Positions 1 to 9,270 of a stretch of 64,000 nt of DNA are shown piece after piece (within the stretch, counting starts at the first letter, position 1; each line of letters opens with the position of its first letter). Location: NCBI RefSeq assembly GCF_003385455.1, contig NZ_QNUF01000001.1, positions 299,293 through 363,292 on the forward strand, given 5' to 3'. Both the position numbers and the translations under genes were made by a program. The DNA is from Chryseobacterium rhizosphaerae (lineage in GTDB: Bacteria; Bacteroidota; Bacteroidia; Flavobacteriales; Weeksellaceae). The notes under the pieces were generated by a model. It saw only the letters and a list, made by a program, of their open reading frames with translations, was not told the DNA's origin and did not search any database.

Positions 1-177
1 CTTCCGGATTTAATACCCTGTAGATGTATTTCTTTAAACAACATAGTTTAATAGTATAACTTATTCAAAATTAAGTGTTTTTGGCCAGATAATGTGAAGG
101 TTTTTTTTGGCGTATAAAAATGGTCATTGAAGAAAACAACTGTCAAAAAATGATACTGCTAATAATAATTATTTTTT

Positions 178-723
178 TCATGAATCAGAAGTATAAATAA
201 GCTGTACCACTCCGGATTTAAAAACATTGGTTTTTATTAATTTTAAATTAAGTCGCTCTTTCAAATCTTCAAACAAAGGTTTCCCACTACCTAAAGCAAT
301 TGGATGAACAGAAATTCTGTAAACATCGATCAGGTTATTTTGAATAAAAGTCGTAATGAGGCTTGCCCCTCCGTATAGCCAGATATCTTTTCCACCCTGT
401 TTCTTGATTTCAGAAACCCTTTCTATAATATCAGTATTGATAAAGGTTGCATTTTTATCTTCTCTGTGTTGGCTTGAAAACACAAATTTATTTTTTGAAT
501 GAACAGCTTCCCAAAGTTTTTGCTCTTCCGGAGTAGCATTTTCTTCCGGTAGATAATTTCCCCAGGCATCATAGCTTATTCTTCCATAAAAAATGGTGTC
601 AATTCCTGAAAGGAAACCGTCAAAATCCATGTCGTCATCCATAATACACCAGTCGGTTTCTCCGTTGGGTCCTTCGATAAACCCGTCTAGAGTGATAGCT
701 AAATCTAATAGTACTTGCTTCAT
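178..723 (-). CDS. Dihydrofolate reductase family protein (RibD C-terminal-like)
   Basis: This 181-residue protein has the fold signature of the RibD C-terminal/DHFR-like reductases (YyaP/YwjB type). It starts with the usual beta strand 'LLDLAITLDGFIEG', has an acidic substrate loop (ETDWC, near residue 22), 'YGRISYDAW' near residue 46, the glycine-rich nucleotide turn 'IWLYGGASLI' near residue 115, and a C-terminal 'HPIALGSGKPLF'. It is probably a cytosolic NADPH-dependent reductase; the substrate cannot be told. It is not FolA, whose conserved order of motifs is missing. Its start codon lies one base after the stop of the VOC gene upstream, so the two form an operon. A second member of the family is at 16260-16769. 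Confidence 0.85.
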   Translation of the reverse strand: MKQVLLDLAITLDGFIEGPNGETDWCIMDDDMDFDGFLSGIDTIFYGRISYDAWGNYLPEENATPEEQKLWEAVHSKNKFVFSSQHREDKNATFINTDIIERVSEIKKQGGKDIWLYGGASLITTFIQNNLIDVYRISVHPIALGSGKPLFEDLKERLNLKLIKTNVFKSGVVQLIYTSDS

Positions 724-724
724 T

Positions 725-1114
725 TTACAGTGGGGAATTTGTTTTTTTAGTTTTTAATTGAAATACATTTCCTTCAGGATCTGTTCCGTCGCACAACCAA
801 AAACCATAGTTGTCAAATGTTTTAACTTCTCTCATCTGAACATTTTTTGAAAGAAGTTCATTTCTGGCTGATTCTATATCAAGATCAATTGTAAAAACTA
901 TTTTGGTATTGTTGTCAAATAAATATCCTTCGTCTATCTTTTCGAGATAATGATCTCCGATTTTATGAAATGCCAGGTTTACAGCACCTACATCCAGCAA
1001 TACCCACATATCATCTTCTTCAATGACTCTTATATTAAAGTGTTCAACATAAAAGTTTTTCATCACTTCAATATTTTTCACGTAAAATAGAATGGTATCC
1101 AGTTTTGTATTCAT
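725..1114 (-). CDS. VOC family protein (glyoxalase/bleomycin-resistance-like)
   Basis: A 129-residue single VOC module. It opens with 'LDTILFYVKNIEVMKNFYVEHF', the usual first beta-alpha unit, and ends with 'WLCDGTDPEGNVFQLK', where the DPEGN turn and the following strand match the family C-terminus. VOC proteins bind a metal and act as isomerases, dioxygenases or antibiotic-binding proteins; small stand-alone members like this one seldom have a known substrate. It is the first gene of a two-gene unit with the reductase downstream (1 bp gap). Confidence 0.8.
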   Translation of the reverse strand: MNTKLDTILFYVKNIEVMKNFYVEHFNIRVIEEDDMWVLLDVGAVNLAFHKIGDHYLEKIDEGYLFDNNTKIVFTIDLDIESARNELLSKNVQMREVKTFDNYGFWLCDGTDPEGNVFQLKTKKTNSPL

Positions 1115-1264
1115 TTTCAGATCGTATTCTTGTATGTTTTTAAAGAAGAACGCTATTAATTTCGGACGAACTAAATTAATAAAAAAGATTTTACAAAGTG
1201 GGCAATGAAGATAAATCGAAACTGGAAGTAATTAATTCTTTACTTTAAAGTTCAGGGTACAATA

Positions 1265-3322
1265 TCAATTCACCTTCTCCGTATAACCAGAATTTGCCAA
1301 ATCTTTCATTGTATTCAAAAGGTCTTTCTTTAGCAGGAAATATTTTCTGTTGAGAAGATAAGGATAAACATTGATCGCTCTCATCAGAAGCTGCAGATGG
1401 GTATCAATATAATGATCGTTGTTGAAGTATATTAAATGGTTCTCGATATAGTAGTTCAGATCTTTGACATCCTGTTCTTCCAGATAAAATGAGATAGATG
1501 TATTTTCTAAATAAGGTCTGATTTCATTTTTTAATGTATCCTCCAATGGTTTTAGATTCAGGAAATTTCGTTTGATCTGCTCAGGCATAGTTTTCGTGCT
1601 CATAAAGGCTGTTGCATGAGCAATATCTGTATAAACCTTTAATTTTTCCTCATAGCTTGCGTCATATGCTGAAAGAAGCTGATAGGCATTTATAAATTCT
1701 GTTTTTTTACCGGAATCATCTGTGGAGGAAAGGAAATAATGATAGATATCGGAATCATTCTGCTGAATTTGTTTTTGTATTTCAGAAATAGAATGATTGA
1801 TTTCAGGAATCAGTTTTTTAGCTTCCTTAGCTGTATATTTCTTTCCGTCGTAATCAAATGTTTTTAAAACCAATTCTTTACTGGCAATAGCTTCTATTGT
1901 TTTTTTATCATTTTCAAGGGCGATCAGGGTGTAGACCAATTCCACTTTTTCTTTGCTGAAAAGTTCGTCAAAAAGAAGATCTTTGACAATGTGGTTTTCC
2001 TGAATGGTAAAATCAGGATTTTTGTTATCGTAATAACTGTTGAAAATTTTGTCAAAAGAATCCCTGTTGTACTGTTCTTCAAATTCTGTTTTAAAAACAT
2101 CCAGTTCCAGCTCAGTTTTTCCTTTCTGGTATTTTACCTTTGAAAAGAGCTTTGCGGTAAGTTTTTCCTCAGTTTTTTCGAAGTCCTGGAATAAGTTTTT
2201 AGCGTGCTCATTGTCGGTATCCTTTATAATATTAAGTTTTCGAAGTCTTGCGATACGCTCTTCATGAGAAGGGTGTGATGCCCATTGGTTCTCAATCATC
2301 AGTTTTGATTTATTAAAAAGACCGGATTCTGAAAGTTTTACATTCGGAAGATCATGTTTCATTTCCAGTTCATTTTGGGTGGCCAGAAAATTCATCACGA
2401 AAGACTGTTCTTTGTAAATATTTTTGCTCGCCTGATTTTTTGACACCTTGGCATCGTAAAAACTAATCACATTGTTATAGGAGTTGCTTGCCAGTTCTAT
2501 CCTGAGAAGAGATTCTTCCAATGAAACGGAACCTGCAATATGGGCAGCCACTTCATCGGCATGAAACTCCATTTCTCTGGAAAGTGCCATATGACGGATA
2601 TTGACAAAAGAATACATTTTCGAAAGAACCCATTGGATTTTATTGGTGATAAAAAGGGAAATCGCTGCAAAAATGGAAAAATAACCACTCATACTTGCCC
2701 AGCTTTCTATAGAGTTCCGGTAGGACTGATCATCATTAACAAGATTAAAAATAATCTGGTTTACATTATACACATAACTTCCTACCTTCATAGAACGTTG
2801 GGAAAAATGTCCGAATTCGTGGGAGAGTACAGCCTTTAATTCCTGTTTTGTAGAAGTGTTGATTAATCCCACCCCTATGGTCAGGTTTTTTTTAATAGGA
2901 AGAAACATACTCCAAAAACTTGAATCATAAAAAACACTGGCATTGACATCATAGGATAGATATACTTTTTTAGGAAAATCCGTTTCAGCTTCTTTTACGA
3001 TCTCATCAATCATTTTAAAAAGCTGAGGCTCCTGTGTTCTTGTAATTTCTGTAAGATAACTTCTGTCGTTGATATGTTTCTTGAATAAAAATTTGATGAT
3101 AAAAAAGAAAACACAGACGCCGGTTCCTGCAGCGCCTATTCCCAACATGAGGGTTAGAAACATTGGTTTGGTTATGATAAGTAAAATTCCTCCACCAATG
3201 CAGGCTACAGCCAAAATAATGGTAAAAAGAAACATAAGGATATATACAATGACGAAAATGCTGATCGCCAGAATAGCGGATTTACTCTTCTTTTTGAAAT
3301 CTTCAGAAACCTGAATGTACAT
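1265..3322 (-). CDS. M48 family membrane metallopeptidase
   Basis: A 685-residue protein with two or three hydrophobic segments in the first 80 residues, then a gluzincin domain. The zinc site HEFGH is at residues 168-172 within 'LKAVLSHEFGHFSQRS', and the third ligand glutamate lies in 'REMEFHADEVAAH' at about residues 249-261. This arrangement is typical of M48 (HtpX/Ste24-like) peptidases anchored in the inner membrane. The C-terminal 300 residues are charged and helical and have no family I recognise; they make the protein about twice the length of HtpX. Family members take part in membrane protein quality control; the substrate here is unknown. It is a single gene, preceded by the terminator of the next unit upstream. 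Confidence 0.85.
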   Translation of the reverse strand: MYIQVSEDFKKKSKSAILAISIFVIVYILMFLFTIILAVACIGGGILLIITKPMFLTLMLGIGAAGTGVCVFFFIIKFLFKKHINDRSYLTEITRTQEPQLFKMIDEIVKEAETDFPKKVYLSYDVNASVFYDSSFWSMFLPIKKNLTIGVGLINTSTKQELKAVLSHEFGHFSQRSMKVGSYVYNVNQIIFNLVNDDQSYRNSIESWASMSGYFSIFAAISLFITNKIQWVLSKMYSFVNIRHMALSREMEFHADEVAAHIAGSVSLEESLLRIELASNSYNNVISFYDAKVSKNQASKNIYKEQSFVMNFLATQNELEMKHDLPNVKLSESGLFNKSKLMIENQWASHPSHEERIARLRKLNIIKDTDNEHAKNLFQDFEKTEEKLTAKLFSKVKYQKGKTELELDVFKTEFEEQYNRDSFDKIFNSYYDNKNPDFTIQENHIVKDLLFDELFSKEKVELVYTLIALENDKKTIEAIASKELVLKTFDYDGKKYTAKEAKKLIPEINHSISEIQKQIQQNDSDIYHYFLSSTDDSGKKTEFINAYQLLSAYDASYEEKLKVYTDIAHATAFMSTKTMPEQIKRNFLNLKPLEDTLKNEIRPYLENTSISFYLEEQDVKDLNYYIENHLIYFNNDHYIDTHLQLLMRAINVYPYLLNRKYFLLKKDLLNTMKDLANSGYTEKVN

Positions 3323-3368
3323 GGTAATAATTTTTTTACAATATTACATTCATAAAGCTAACAAAACA

Positions 3369-3398
3369 AAAAACCACTCAAAAAAATAGAGTGGTTTC
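3369..3398 (-). terminator. Rho-independent terminator for the 4.9-3.4 kb gene pair
   Basis: AAACCACTC and GAGTGGTTT form a stem around an A/T-rich loop. Read on the minus strand the stem is followed by TTTTG-rich sequence. It lies between the DUF6985-like gene and the M48 peptidase gene. Confidence 0.7.
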
Positions 3399-3452
3399 TA
3401 AGATTTTTTATATCGTTTATTCTTCTTCAGGTGATGGGTAGATGTACCGAAA

Positions 3453-4406
3453 CTAGCTGTTGATACTGTTTAGATCTTTTTCTGCTGCCCAGCTGTCAAA
3501 TGCTGTGGCCGCACTTCCTATTTCTATAATCCGGTCTTTATGAATCATAATTCCCAAACCATGTTCGCTGTCCCAAGAACAGGAAAATCCTAACCCGATG
3601 TATGGGTAGTGATCCTTAACCACTGAGGTAACATAAAAATAAGTTGGTGACAGAAGATGAGCAAAACCTTGTATATCTTTTAAATCAGGCATAAAATCTG
3701 TTTTGTCTTCTTCAGAATAGTTGTAATTTTTTTGTAGGCCGGGGTATTGCTTTAAAAGTTCAGCCAATATTTTTTCTAAGACGACTTCCTGGTTTTCCTG
3801 TAGGTAATGTAATCCATTTTCCTGTGCCGGGGTTGGTTCATCCATATAGTCATCTTCCTCATCCAAGAGTTCGTAATAAAATTCAGGATCTTCTTTTTGA
3901 AAGAAAGTCTGCCAGTGCTTCAGTTCAATACTAAGTTCAAAATAGTCATCATCACTTTCGTTCTGATCAGGCAAGTTTCTGGGGTGATCGAGATGTTTAT
4001 TAAAGAACTCATAGCAAAAAGGGGCTCTTGAAAAAATATACTCCTGATTTTCAGCATAACATAAGTTGAAATATTCCAGGGCTTTTTCTTCATTGTCACA
4101 TTCCAGGCAGCACTCTCCTGCATAATAATTCCGGATATAAGACGCATTTTTCTGAGCCGCGGAGTGACGGTCAGTAATCTCCAGCCATCTCATCATATTT
4201 TCGAAATCTTTTTCCCTGATATATTCATTAATCATTCGGCTGCTTATGATATAAGCCTGATATATATCATATTTTTCAGCATCGGCTTCTTCCCATTTAC
4301 CCTCTATAAAACTGATGAATTCTTCCCCGGTGATTGTAGAAGTTTTAAGCATCGACTTTTCTAAAAATATATCGATTTCGTTAATTATCTTTTCAGCATT
4401 TGACAT
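3453..4406 (-). CDS. DUF6985-like domain protein
   Basis: A cytosolic protein of 317 residues from the chosen start. The N-terminal two thirds are helical and acidic (many D/E pairs, TPR-like in look: 'YAGECCLECDNEEKALEYFNLCYAE'). The C-terminal part, 'GLGFSCSWDSEHGLGIMIH' followed by 'IIEIGSAATAFDSW', resembles the DUF6985 domain, common beside SMI1/KNR4-like immunity genes. I placed the start at the internal ATG at 4406 ('MSNAEK...') because the ATG at 4448 would overlap the upstream gene by 23 bases and adds a stretch unlike the rest. Function unknown; the family match is from memory of its motif. Confidence 0.6.
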   Translation of the reverse strand: MSNAEKIINEIDIFLEKSMLKTSTITGEEFISFIEGKWEEADAEKYDIYQAYIISSRMINEYIREKDFENMMRWLEITDRHSAAQKNASYIRNYYAGECCLECDNEEKALEYFNLCYAENQEYIFSRAPFCYEFFNKHLDHPRNLPDQNESDDDYFELSIELKHWQTFFQKEDPEFYYELLDEEDDYMDEPTPAQENGLHYLQENQEVVLEKILAELLKQYPGLQKNYNYSEEDKTDFMPDLKDIQGFAHLLSPTYFYVTSVVKDHYPYIGLGFSCSWDSEHGLGIMIHKDRIIEIGSAATAFDSWAAEKDLNSINS

Positions 4407-4425
4407 TGGTGTTTTATTTTTTATG

Positions 4426-4926
4426 TTAGCTTTCCATGGCCATATCATCTAGCTTTCCGTTTTCGTCGGTATTGATTACCACCAAATAATCTGTAATATC
4501 CCGGCCAATTGAATAGTCTGAAATGGCAAAGCTGTCTTCACTGTCAGGATAAATTCCAACCCGAACCAGTTCCAGTTTTTTCAAAAGCTGTTGTTCCGGC
4601 TGAGTGGTTGAATCATCAAAGTTGATCAGTGCCGAAAGCTCTTCTTTCTCACATTCTTCAAGATGGTGTTCTACATAAAACTTTACGGTTTCACCGTCTT
4701 CATCATGATAATCATTCAGAATATATGTTTTATTAAGGCTGTCAAATTTCCCGATATTTTCAAGGTAATTTTTTACTTTATCCAATTGGGAAGGGGCAAT
4801 GCTGTTGTTTTCGAAATTTAAGTCCAGTTGAATTTCATTGCCATTAAAATCAATCGTCACATCATAATATTCTTCAATATCTTCTGTTGAGAGTTGTCCA
4901 AAATAGGGTAGTGTGTATTCTGCCAT
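4426..4926 (-). CDS. DUF2004 domain protein
   Basis: A very acidic 166-residue cytosolic protein. Its opening 'YTLPYFGQLSTEDIEEYYDV' followed by 'FNGNEIQLDLNF' matches what I know of the DUF2004 family, whose function is unknown. No signal peptide or membrane segment. It is the upstream partner of the DUF6985-like gene (19 bp gap from its stop to the preferred start), so both are probably co-transcribed and end at the terminator at 3369-3398. Confidence 0.6.
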   Translation of the reverse strand: MAEYTLPYFGQLSTEDIEEYYDVTIDFNGNEIQLDLNFENNSIAPSQLDKVKNYLENIGKFDSLNKTYILNDYHDEDGETVKFYVEHHLEECEKEELSALINFDDSTTQPEQQLLKKLELVRVGIYPDSEDSFAISDYSIGRDITDYLVVINTDENGKLDDMAMES

Positions 4927-5062
4927 GGTTATTTTTTTTTTATGCCTTTATCTAAGCTTTCTGCTAATATACCATTTTACTTACTTCATCTTCTGGTGAT
5001 GATGGAAATTTTCAGGATATTTTCTTATTTCCTGTTTTTAGTTTTAAATGTCTTTTTTGTGT

Positions 5063-5365
5063 TCATTGAAGTTGTAATCTTATCCAGTTAAGAATAAATA
5101 GCACAATGAATATTCCGGCAATATAGAACTGGACTTTGTTCACTTTCTTTGGCCCCCACTTCCAGACACAAATTCTGTCTATGATCATAATAATGATGAC
5201 AACAGGAATTAATCCGAATAATGCATACATTCCGGCCAAACCATCCTGTGCAGATACACTGTCAAAGGCAATAATGGAAAAAATTATCCCAATAAGAATT
5301 GACAGCAACCCTAAAACAAAAAAGAGGGTCAGTGTACCGGTTATAGTATTTGAAGAATTTTTCAT
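5063..5365 (-). CDS. Small integral membrane protein, unknown function
   Basis: A 100-residue protein with three predicted membrane helices: about residues 8-31 ('ITGTLTLFFVLGLLSILIGI'), 46-64 ('YALFGLIPVVIIIMII') and 80-97. No family recognised. It lies 33 bp downstream of the DUF1801 gene on the same strand. The coding call rests on the clean open frame and a normal membrane-protein composition. Confidence 0.6.
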   Translation of the reverse strand: MKNSSNTITGTLTLFFVLGLLSILIGIIFSIIAFDSVSAQDGLAGMYALFGLIPVVIIIMIIDRICVWKWGPKKVNKVQFYIAGIFIVLFILNWIRLQLQ

Positions 5366-5398
5366 GGTTTGTGCTTTTTACTTAGAGTTGACGGGAAA

Positions 5399-5830
5399 CT
5401 AGGGGTTTTGTTGTAATCCGAACTGTATAGCTTCCTGAAGTATTTCAATGTGGATATCTTTTAGTTTTTTAAACTTAATGCAATATCCGGTCACGCTTGC
5501 CTTACCTATTTTTTCACCATAAGTTTGAGTCAAATAAGTTTTATCCTCAATTCCCAAAATATAAATAGAAATCCCGGTGGTGTTGGCACTCATTCCCACC
5601 TGATAAAAATCTCTGGTTTTTCCATCAGTATATTGCATGGTATGAAACCCATATCCGATATTGGGATTGGAAACTGTTTTGCCTTCACTGTTTTTTCCAT
5701 CCAGAAACCACAACTGAGATTCCGGTATAAGTTCCAAAATGATGCGGTGCAGCTCCTGCATGTCGGTACGTTTTGGTTCATGCTGACTGTTGATATATTC
5801 TTGAATTTGTTCCTCGGTGTTCATATACAA
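5399..5830 (-). CDS. DUF1801 family protein
   Basis: A 143-residue cytosolic protein of the YdhG/DUF1801 type. It has the N-terminal helix 'IQEYINSQHEPKRTDMQELH', the 'FLDGKNSEGKTVSNPNIGYG' loop and a C-terminal 'GYCIKFKKLKDIHIEILQEAI'. DUF1801 proteins have a small alpha/beta fold and no clear biochemical role. Met3 (MNTEEQ) could be the real start. It is the first gene of the pair with the small membrane protein downstream. Confidence 0.7.
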   Translation of the reverse strand: MYMNTEEQIQEYINSQHEPKRTDMQELHRIILELIPESQLWFLDGKNSEGKTVSNPNIGYGFHTMQYTDGKTRDFYQVGMSANTTGISIYILGIEDKTYLTQTYGEKIGKASVTGYCIKFKKLKDIHIEILQEAIQFGLQQNP

Positions 5831-5864
5831 TTTTAATATTGCAAGTTATTATTAGAAGAATTTT

Positions 5865-6623
5865 TTATTGAGTTTTAAATAATGTAATGGTATAGTCCAG
5901 TAGTTTTCCATTCCCATATTCTCCATGTCCCGGAACCACAATTTTCACATCAGGATATTCTTTTTTTACTTTTTCAACTGTATTGGACCATGCTGCCACA
6001 TTAGCATCTCCCAGATATCCTTTACCCGCATCAAGCTCTTTTAATAAACAGCCTCCAAACAATATATGTTCACCAGGGAAATACCCTACCACATTATCTT
6101 TGGTATGACCTTCACCGAAAAACTTCGTGATCGTTTTTTCATCGCCAACTTTTAAAACCAGCGAATCATTAAAACTGTTTTCAGGAATTACAAACTTGTT
6201 TTCTTTGGCTAATTCAATGGTTTTGGAATAGGCATAGGAAGGAATATGATGATTATGAAAAGCCTGCAATCCTCCTGAACTGTCATCATGGAAATGGGTC
6301 GGAATAACGGCATTTATTTTTGCATGAAGTCTTCCATTGATCCATTGTATCAGTTCTTCTGAACTTTTGTCATTAATGGGGGTGTCGAAAACAATGGTTT
6401 CATTATTATTTTTTACAACAAGTCCGTTGCAGGGAACATTACCAAAATCATTGGTTTGTTTAAAAGAAGTATGGATAAAAGAATGTTCAGAAATCTGGGT
6501 AATAACCAGATGGGGAGATGTATACACTTCTTTTGCTTTAAAATGGTCTTTATGTTGAGAGCCACAGCTTATGATGACGAAAGAAAATACTATAGCGACT
6601 ATATGGGTAAGGGTAGTTTTCAT
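5865..6623 (-). CDS. Subclass B1 metallo-beta-lactamase, lipoprotein type
   Basis: A 252-residue zinc hydrolase with the full subclass B1 set: HFHDD (H110, H112, D114), H173 in 'GEGHTKDN', C192 and K195 in 'GGCLLK', and H233 in 'VPGHGEYG'. These correspond to His116/His118/Asp120, His196, Cys221/Lys224 and His263 in standard numbering, so it should hydrolyse beta-lactams including carbapenems. The chosen ATG gives a signal peptide ending in 'FVIISC' (Cys20), a lipobox, so the enzyme is probably membrane-anchored rather than free in the periplasm. An ATG nine codons... eight residues further upstream (6647) overlaps the previous gene and spoils the signal peptide. It sits 4 bp after a lipoprotein gene and has no regulator next to it. 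Family related to the chromosomal IND/CGB/BlaB enzymes; the exact allele cannot be named from sequence alone. Confidence 0.88.
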   Translation of the reverse strand: MKTTLTHIVAIVFSFVIISCGSQHKDHFKAKEVYTSPHLVITQISEHSFIHTSFKQTNDFGNVPCNGLVVKNNNETIVFDTPINDKSSEELIQWINGRLHAKINAVIPTHFHDDSSGGLQAFHNHHIPSYAYSKTIELAKENKFVIPENSFNDSLVLKVGDEKTITKFFGEGHTKDNVVGYFPGEHILFGGCLLKELDAGKGYLGDANVAAWSNTVEKVKKEYPDVKIVVPGHGEYGNGKLLDYTITLFKTQ

Positions 6624-6627
6624 AGGT

Positions 6628-7146
6628 TTATTGCTTTGATATTTCAACTTTTTTGCTGATCAGATTATAAATCTTTTCAGTGTTTTCCGAAACTGTAGTC
6701 CAATCTCCAACAGAATTATATTCGCACATCAAATTCATATTTTCTCTATCAAATCTAAGAATAACGCCTCCTGCGTAATCTGTTGCCAGAACATTAGTGA
6801 ATTTGGGCTGTGTTACAGATTCATAAATATACTTACTCAAACTGTCTTTTTCTGCTTTGGTAAAAAATATTTTTTCATGCTCCGGTTTTTCAGGACCTGT
6901 TTTTTCAGGTGTTGATTCCGGAATAATTTTAAATTCTTTATTACCGACAATAATGTTGTAGTAGTCGGCAGAGTCAGAAAATTTAGAAATTGTTAAGGTT
7001 TGAAATCTTGTTTTAATTTCAAGCGTTTCCCACTTTTTATATTGATCAGTTAGAACGGGCTCCTGTTTTTTACTGCATGAGATGAATAGCAACAAGCTTA
7101 TTATGACTACGTATATTGATTTTAGATCTAGATTATTTTCTTTCAT
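6628..7146 (-). CDS. Putative lipoprotein, unknown function
   Basis: A 172-residue protein with an N-terminal hydrophobic segment and lipobox 'LLLFISC' (about residues 18-24), followed by a polar domain with no recognised family. The segment 'VLATDYAGGVILRFDRENMNLMCEYNSVGDWTT' hints at a small beta-rich fold. It lies directly upstream of the metallo-beta-lactamase gene with a 4 bp gap, so the two are probably one operon; whether they work together is unknown. Confidence 0.65.
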   Translation of the reverse strand: MKENNLDLKSIYVVIISLLLFISCSKKQEPVLTDQYKKWETLEIKTRFQTLTISKFSDSADYYNIIVGNKEFKIIPESTPEKTGPEKPEHEKIFFTKAEKDSLSKYIYESVTQPKFTNVLATDYAGGVILRFDRENMNLMCEYNSVGDWTTVSENTEKIYNLISKKVEISKQ

Positions 7147-7271
7147 GAGTTTATTTTTTGAGTCTAATTACGTGATGATAATTCTAATCTCGTAACTCTT
7201 TCTTTCAGTAATAATTCAATTTCCTGAGCTGTCATATCATCCTGGTTATTGCCCAAATCTACGTATAAATG

Positions 7272-8525
7272 TTAATGTAAACGGCTCAGTGCATCCAGTT
7301 TTATAAAATATTCATCCAGTAGATCGTAAATGGCTTTTTGGTCTTTTCCCGAAACTTTTTGATCCCAATCTGTATTGACGATTAAATATCTGCCCATCTT
7401 TTGATCTTTAAAAAACCATATCACGGAATTCATTCCCGGATCGCCACCGGTATGGCCAAAGTTTCCGGTAGAGCCAAAGCCCATTGTGATGCCCATATTG
7501 TATTCGTCGCTGTATTCACTGTTGCTTCTGTCCTTGAAGTTTTCGGCTTTCAGCTGAGGCGTAAAATATTCTTTATAACTTTCTGTGGAAAGAATGCTTC
7601 CGTTTCCAAAATACCCTTTCATCAGTTCCAGTAGGTATTTGCTCATGTCACTGGAAGTGGTCAGCAATCCTCCGTCAGGATAAGTATTGAGTGAATAATA
7701 GGGGTAGGGTGTTTGTTTATTGATAAATGTCTGCGTATACTTTGAAAAATTGATGGCATTAAATTTCCAGCCGGAATGATTCATTTGTAAAGGCTCAAGA
7801 ATATATTTTGCTGTAAATGTGTCATAAGACATTCCCGTTGCCTTTTCCAGAACCAGTGCTGCCAGGGTTGCCCCAATATTAGAATAATTAAAGAGCTCAC
7901 CAGGTTTATTTTCGGTGAATACATCTTTAGCATACCATTTTCCTTTTTCGCTGAGCACATGAGTTAAAAACTCTTCAATGGAAATTTTTGCAGAAGGAGG
8001 GTTGAAGCGGGTAGGAGAGATATCAATATGCAGATGGTTGGCAAGATTGACAGTATCTTTTAAAACAACAGTATTATTTAAATAAGCAGTATTGTCATTG
8101 ATAGAAGAGGTGTGGGTGGTCAATTGCCGGATCGTTACCGGGATTTCCGGATGATAAGGATTGGTCACTTTAAATGGAAGGTATTGATTAACGGGATCAT
8201 CCAGTTTTAGTTTTCCCAATTCCTGAGCTTTAAGGACCGCAATACCAATCAATGTTTTTGAAACTGAGGCTATATTCTGAACAGTGTTTTCATCATATTT
8301 TTGAAGTGGCTTTAGCGTGGCAACGCCGAATCCGTTTTGATACAAAATATCATGATCATTCACCAATGCCACTCCAAATCCATTGAAGCTTGTATTCTTA
8401 CTGATTTTTGTGAGTTTATCCGTTAATTCTTTTTGGACCTTGATCAATTCTGCGGACTGTTTTTTCTGTGCCTGACAGAAAATAATCATTAAAACAAAAA
8501 GAAGGCTGTAGTTTAGATTTTTCAT
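7272..8525 (-). CDS. Serine hydrolase, beta-lactamase-related (class C / S12 fold)
   Basis: A 417-residue secreted protein with a signal peptide ending near 'IIFCQAQ'. The penicillin-recognising motifs are all present: SxxK as S87-V-S-K90, YxN as Y214-S-N216, and H358-T-G-G361 in the third motif position. This is the fold of class C beta-lactamases, D-alanyl-D-alanine peptidases and esterases. Most Bacteroidota paralogues of this length are peptidases or esterases with unknown substrates, so I would not call it a resistance gene. Nearby is a second, shorter homologue at 9271-10299. Confidence 0.85.
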   Translation of the reverse strand: MKNLNYSLLFVLMIIFCQAQKKQSAELIKVQKELTDKLTKISKNTSFNGFGVALVNDHDILYQNGFGVATLKPLQKYDENTVQNIASVSKTLIGIAVLKAQELGKLKLDDPVNQYLPFKVTNPYHPEIPVTIRQLTTHTSSINDNTAYLNNTVVLKDTVNLANHLHIDISPTRFNPPSAKISIEEFLTHVLSEKGKWYAKDVFTENKPGELFNYSNIGATLAALVLEKATGMSYDTFTAKYILEPLQMNHSGWKFNAINFSKYTQTFINKQTPYPYYSLNTYPDGGLLTTSSDMSKYLLELMKGYFGNGSILSTESYKEYFTPQLKAENFKDRSNSEYSDEYNMGITMGFGSTGNFGHTGGDPGMNSVIWFFKDQKMGRYLIVNTDWDQKVSGKDQKAIYDLLDEYFIKLDALSRLH

Positions 8526-8606
8526 ACTGGCATTTTATATAAAAACAATTTTATCACCCTAATTATTACATTATCAGAGTTTTATTTTCAAACAACCGGT
8601 TCGGAA

Positions 8607-9266
8607 TTAAAATAAAGGCTCTCCATTGAGGTCTGTCGTCAGCACCTCGCTCATATAATCAAAAAAGGGACGCATAGCCAATAAGGTGAGCACTACTTCC
8701 TTTTGAAAATTGTTGGATAAAACCTCTTTATCGGTGAATTTTCGCAGGACCAGATATTGTTTTTTTCTGATTAAATCTATGGCCGGATGATTTTTATCAA
8801 AACCTCTCGGCGCTGTTTTTACGGAATCACCGTCGAGCTTTCCAAAATATTTTACAAAGGTTTTATCAGAGGTAATCTTTTCAATTTCCGTGGTACTGAT
8901 TTCAAATTCTTTACGGATACGGAGTAAGTCTTTGGCTTCAGGTCCCCAAAATCCACCTCCTACAAAACTGTCGCCGGGTTCCAGCTGAATATAATATCCA
9001 CCTCGTAACATCGGTTTCGAACGGGAATATCCCACTCCGAAATTGGTTTTGTATGGAGTCTGATCTTTAGAAAAACGAACGTCTCGGTAAATTCTGAAAA
9101 TATGAATTCCTTTCAGATTATCATATTCCTGAAGTTCAGTATAGATTTGATTAAAAAAAACTTTGTTGTCTTTCACAATAGAATCAAATTCTGACTTGTG
9201 TGTGGTAAACCATTCCCTGTTGTTATTTTCTTTTAAATGGTTGAGGAATTCAAATGTTTTTTTCAT
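8607..9266 (-). CDS. DUF2461 domain protein (TIGR02453 family)
   Basis: A 219-residue cytosolic protein matching DUF2461. Conserved features include the N-terminal 'FLNHLKENNNREWFTTHKSEF', 'IFRIYRDVRFSKDQTPYKT' near residue 55, and 'GGYYIQLEPGDSFVGGGFW' near residue 90. The family is common in bacteria and its role is unknown. It follows the serine hydrolase gene upstream by 4 bp and is likely co-transcribed with it. Confidence 0.85.
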   Translation of the reverse strand: MKKTFEFLNHLKENNNREWFTTHKSEFDSIVKDNKVFFNQIYTELQEYDNLKGIHIFRIYRDVRFSKDQTPYKTNFGVGYSRSKPMLRGGYYIQLEPGDSFVGGGFWGPEAKDLLRIRKEFEISTTEIEKITSDKTFVKYFGKLDGDSVKTAPRGFDKNHPAIDLIRKKQYLVLRKFTDKEVLSNNFQKEVVLTLLAMRPFFDYMSEVLTTDLNGEPLF

Positions 9267-9270
9267 GATC

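Noticed and set aside
1..177. Partial gene at the left edge
   Set aside because: No frame of useful length or composition on either strand; only AT-rich sequence downstream of the reductase gene.
7164..7237. A 23-codon frame reading 'MTAQEIELLLKERVTRLELS'
   Set aside because: Protein-like but too short, and no start signal, family or conserved neighbour supports it. It might be the tail of a lost gene.
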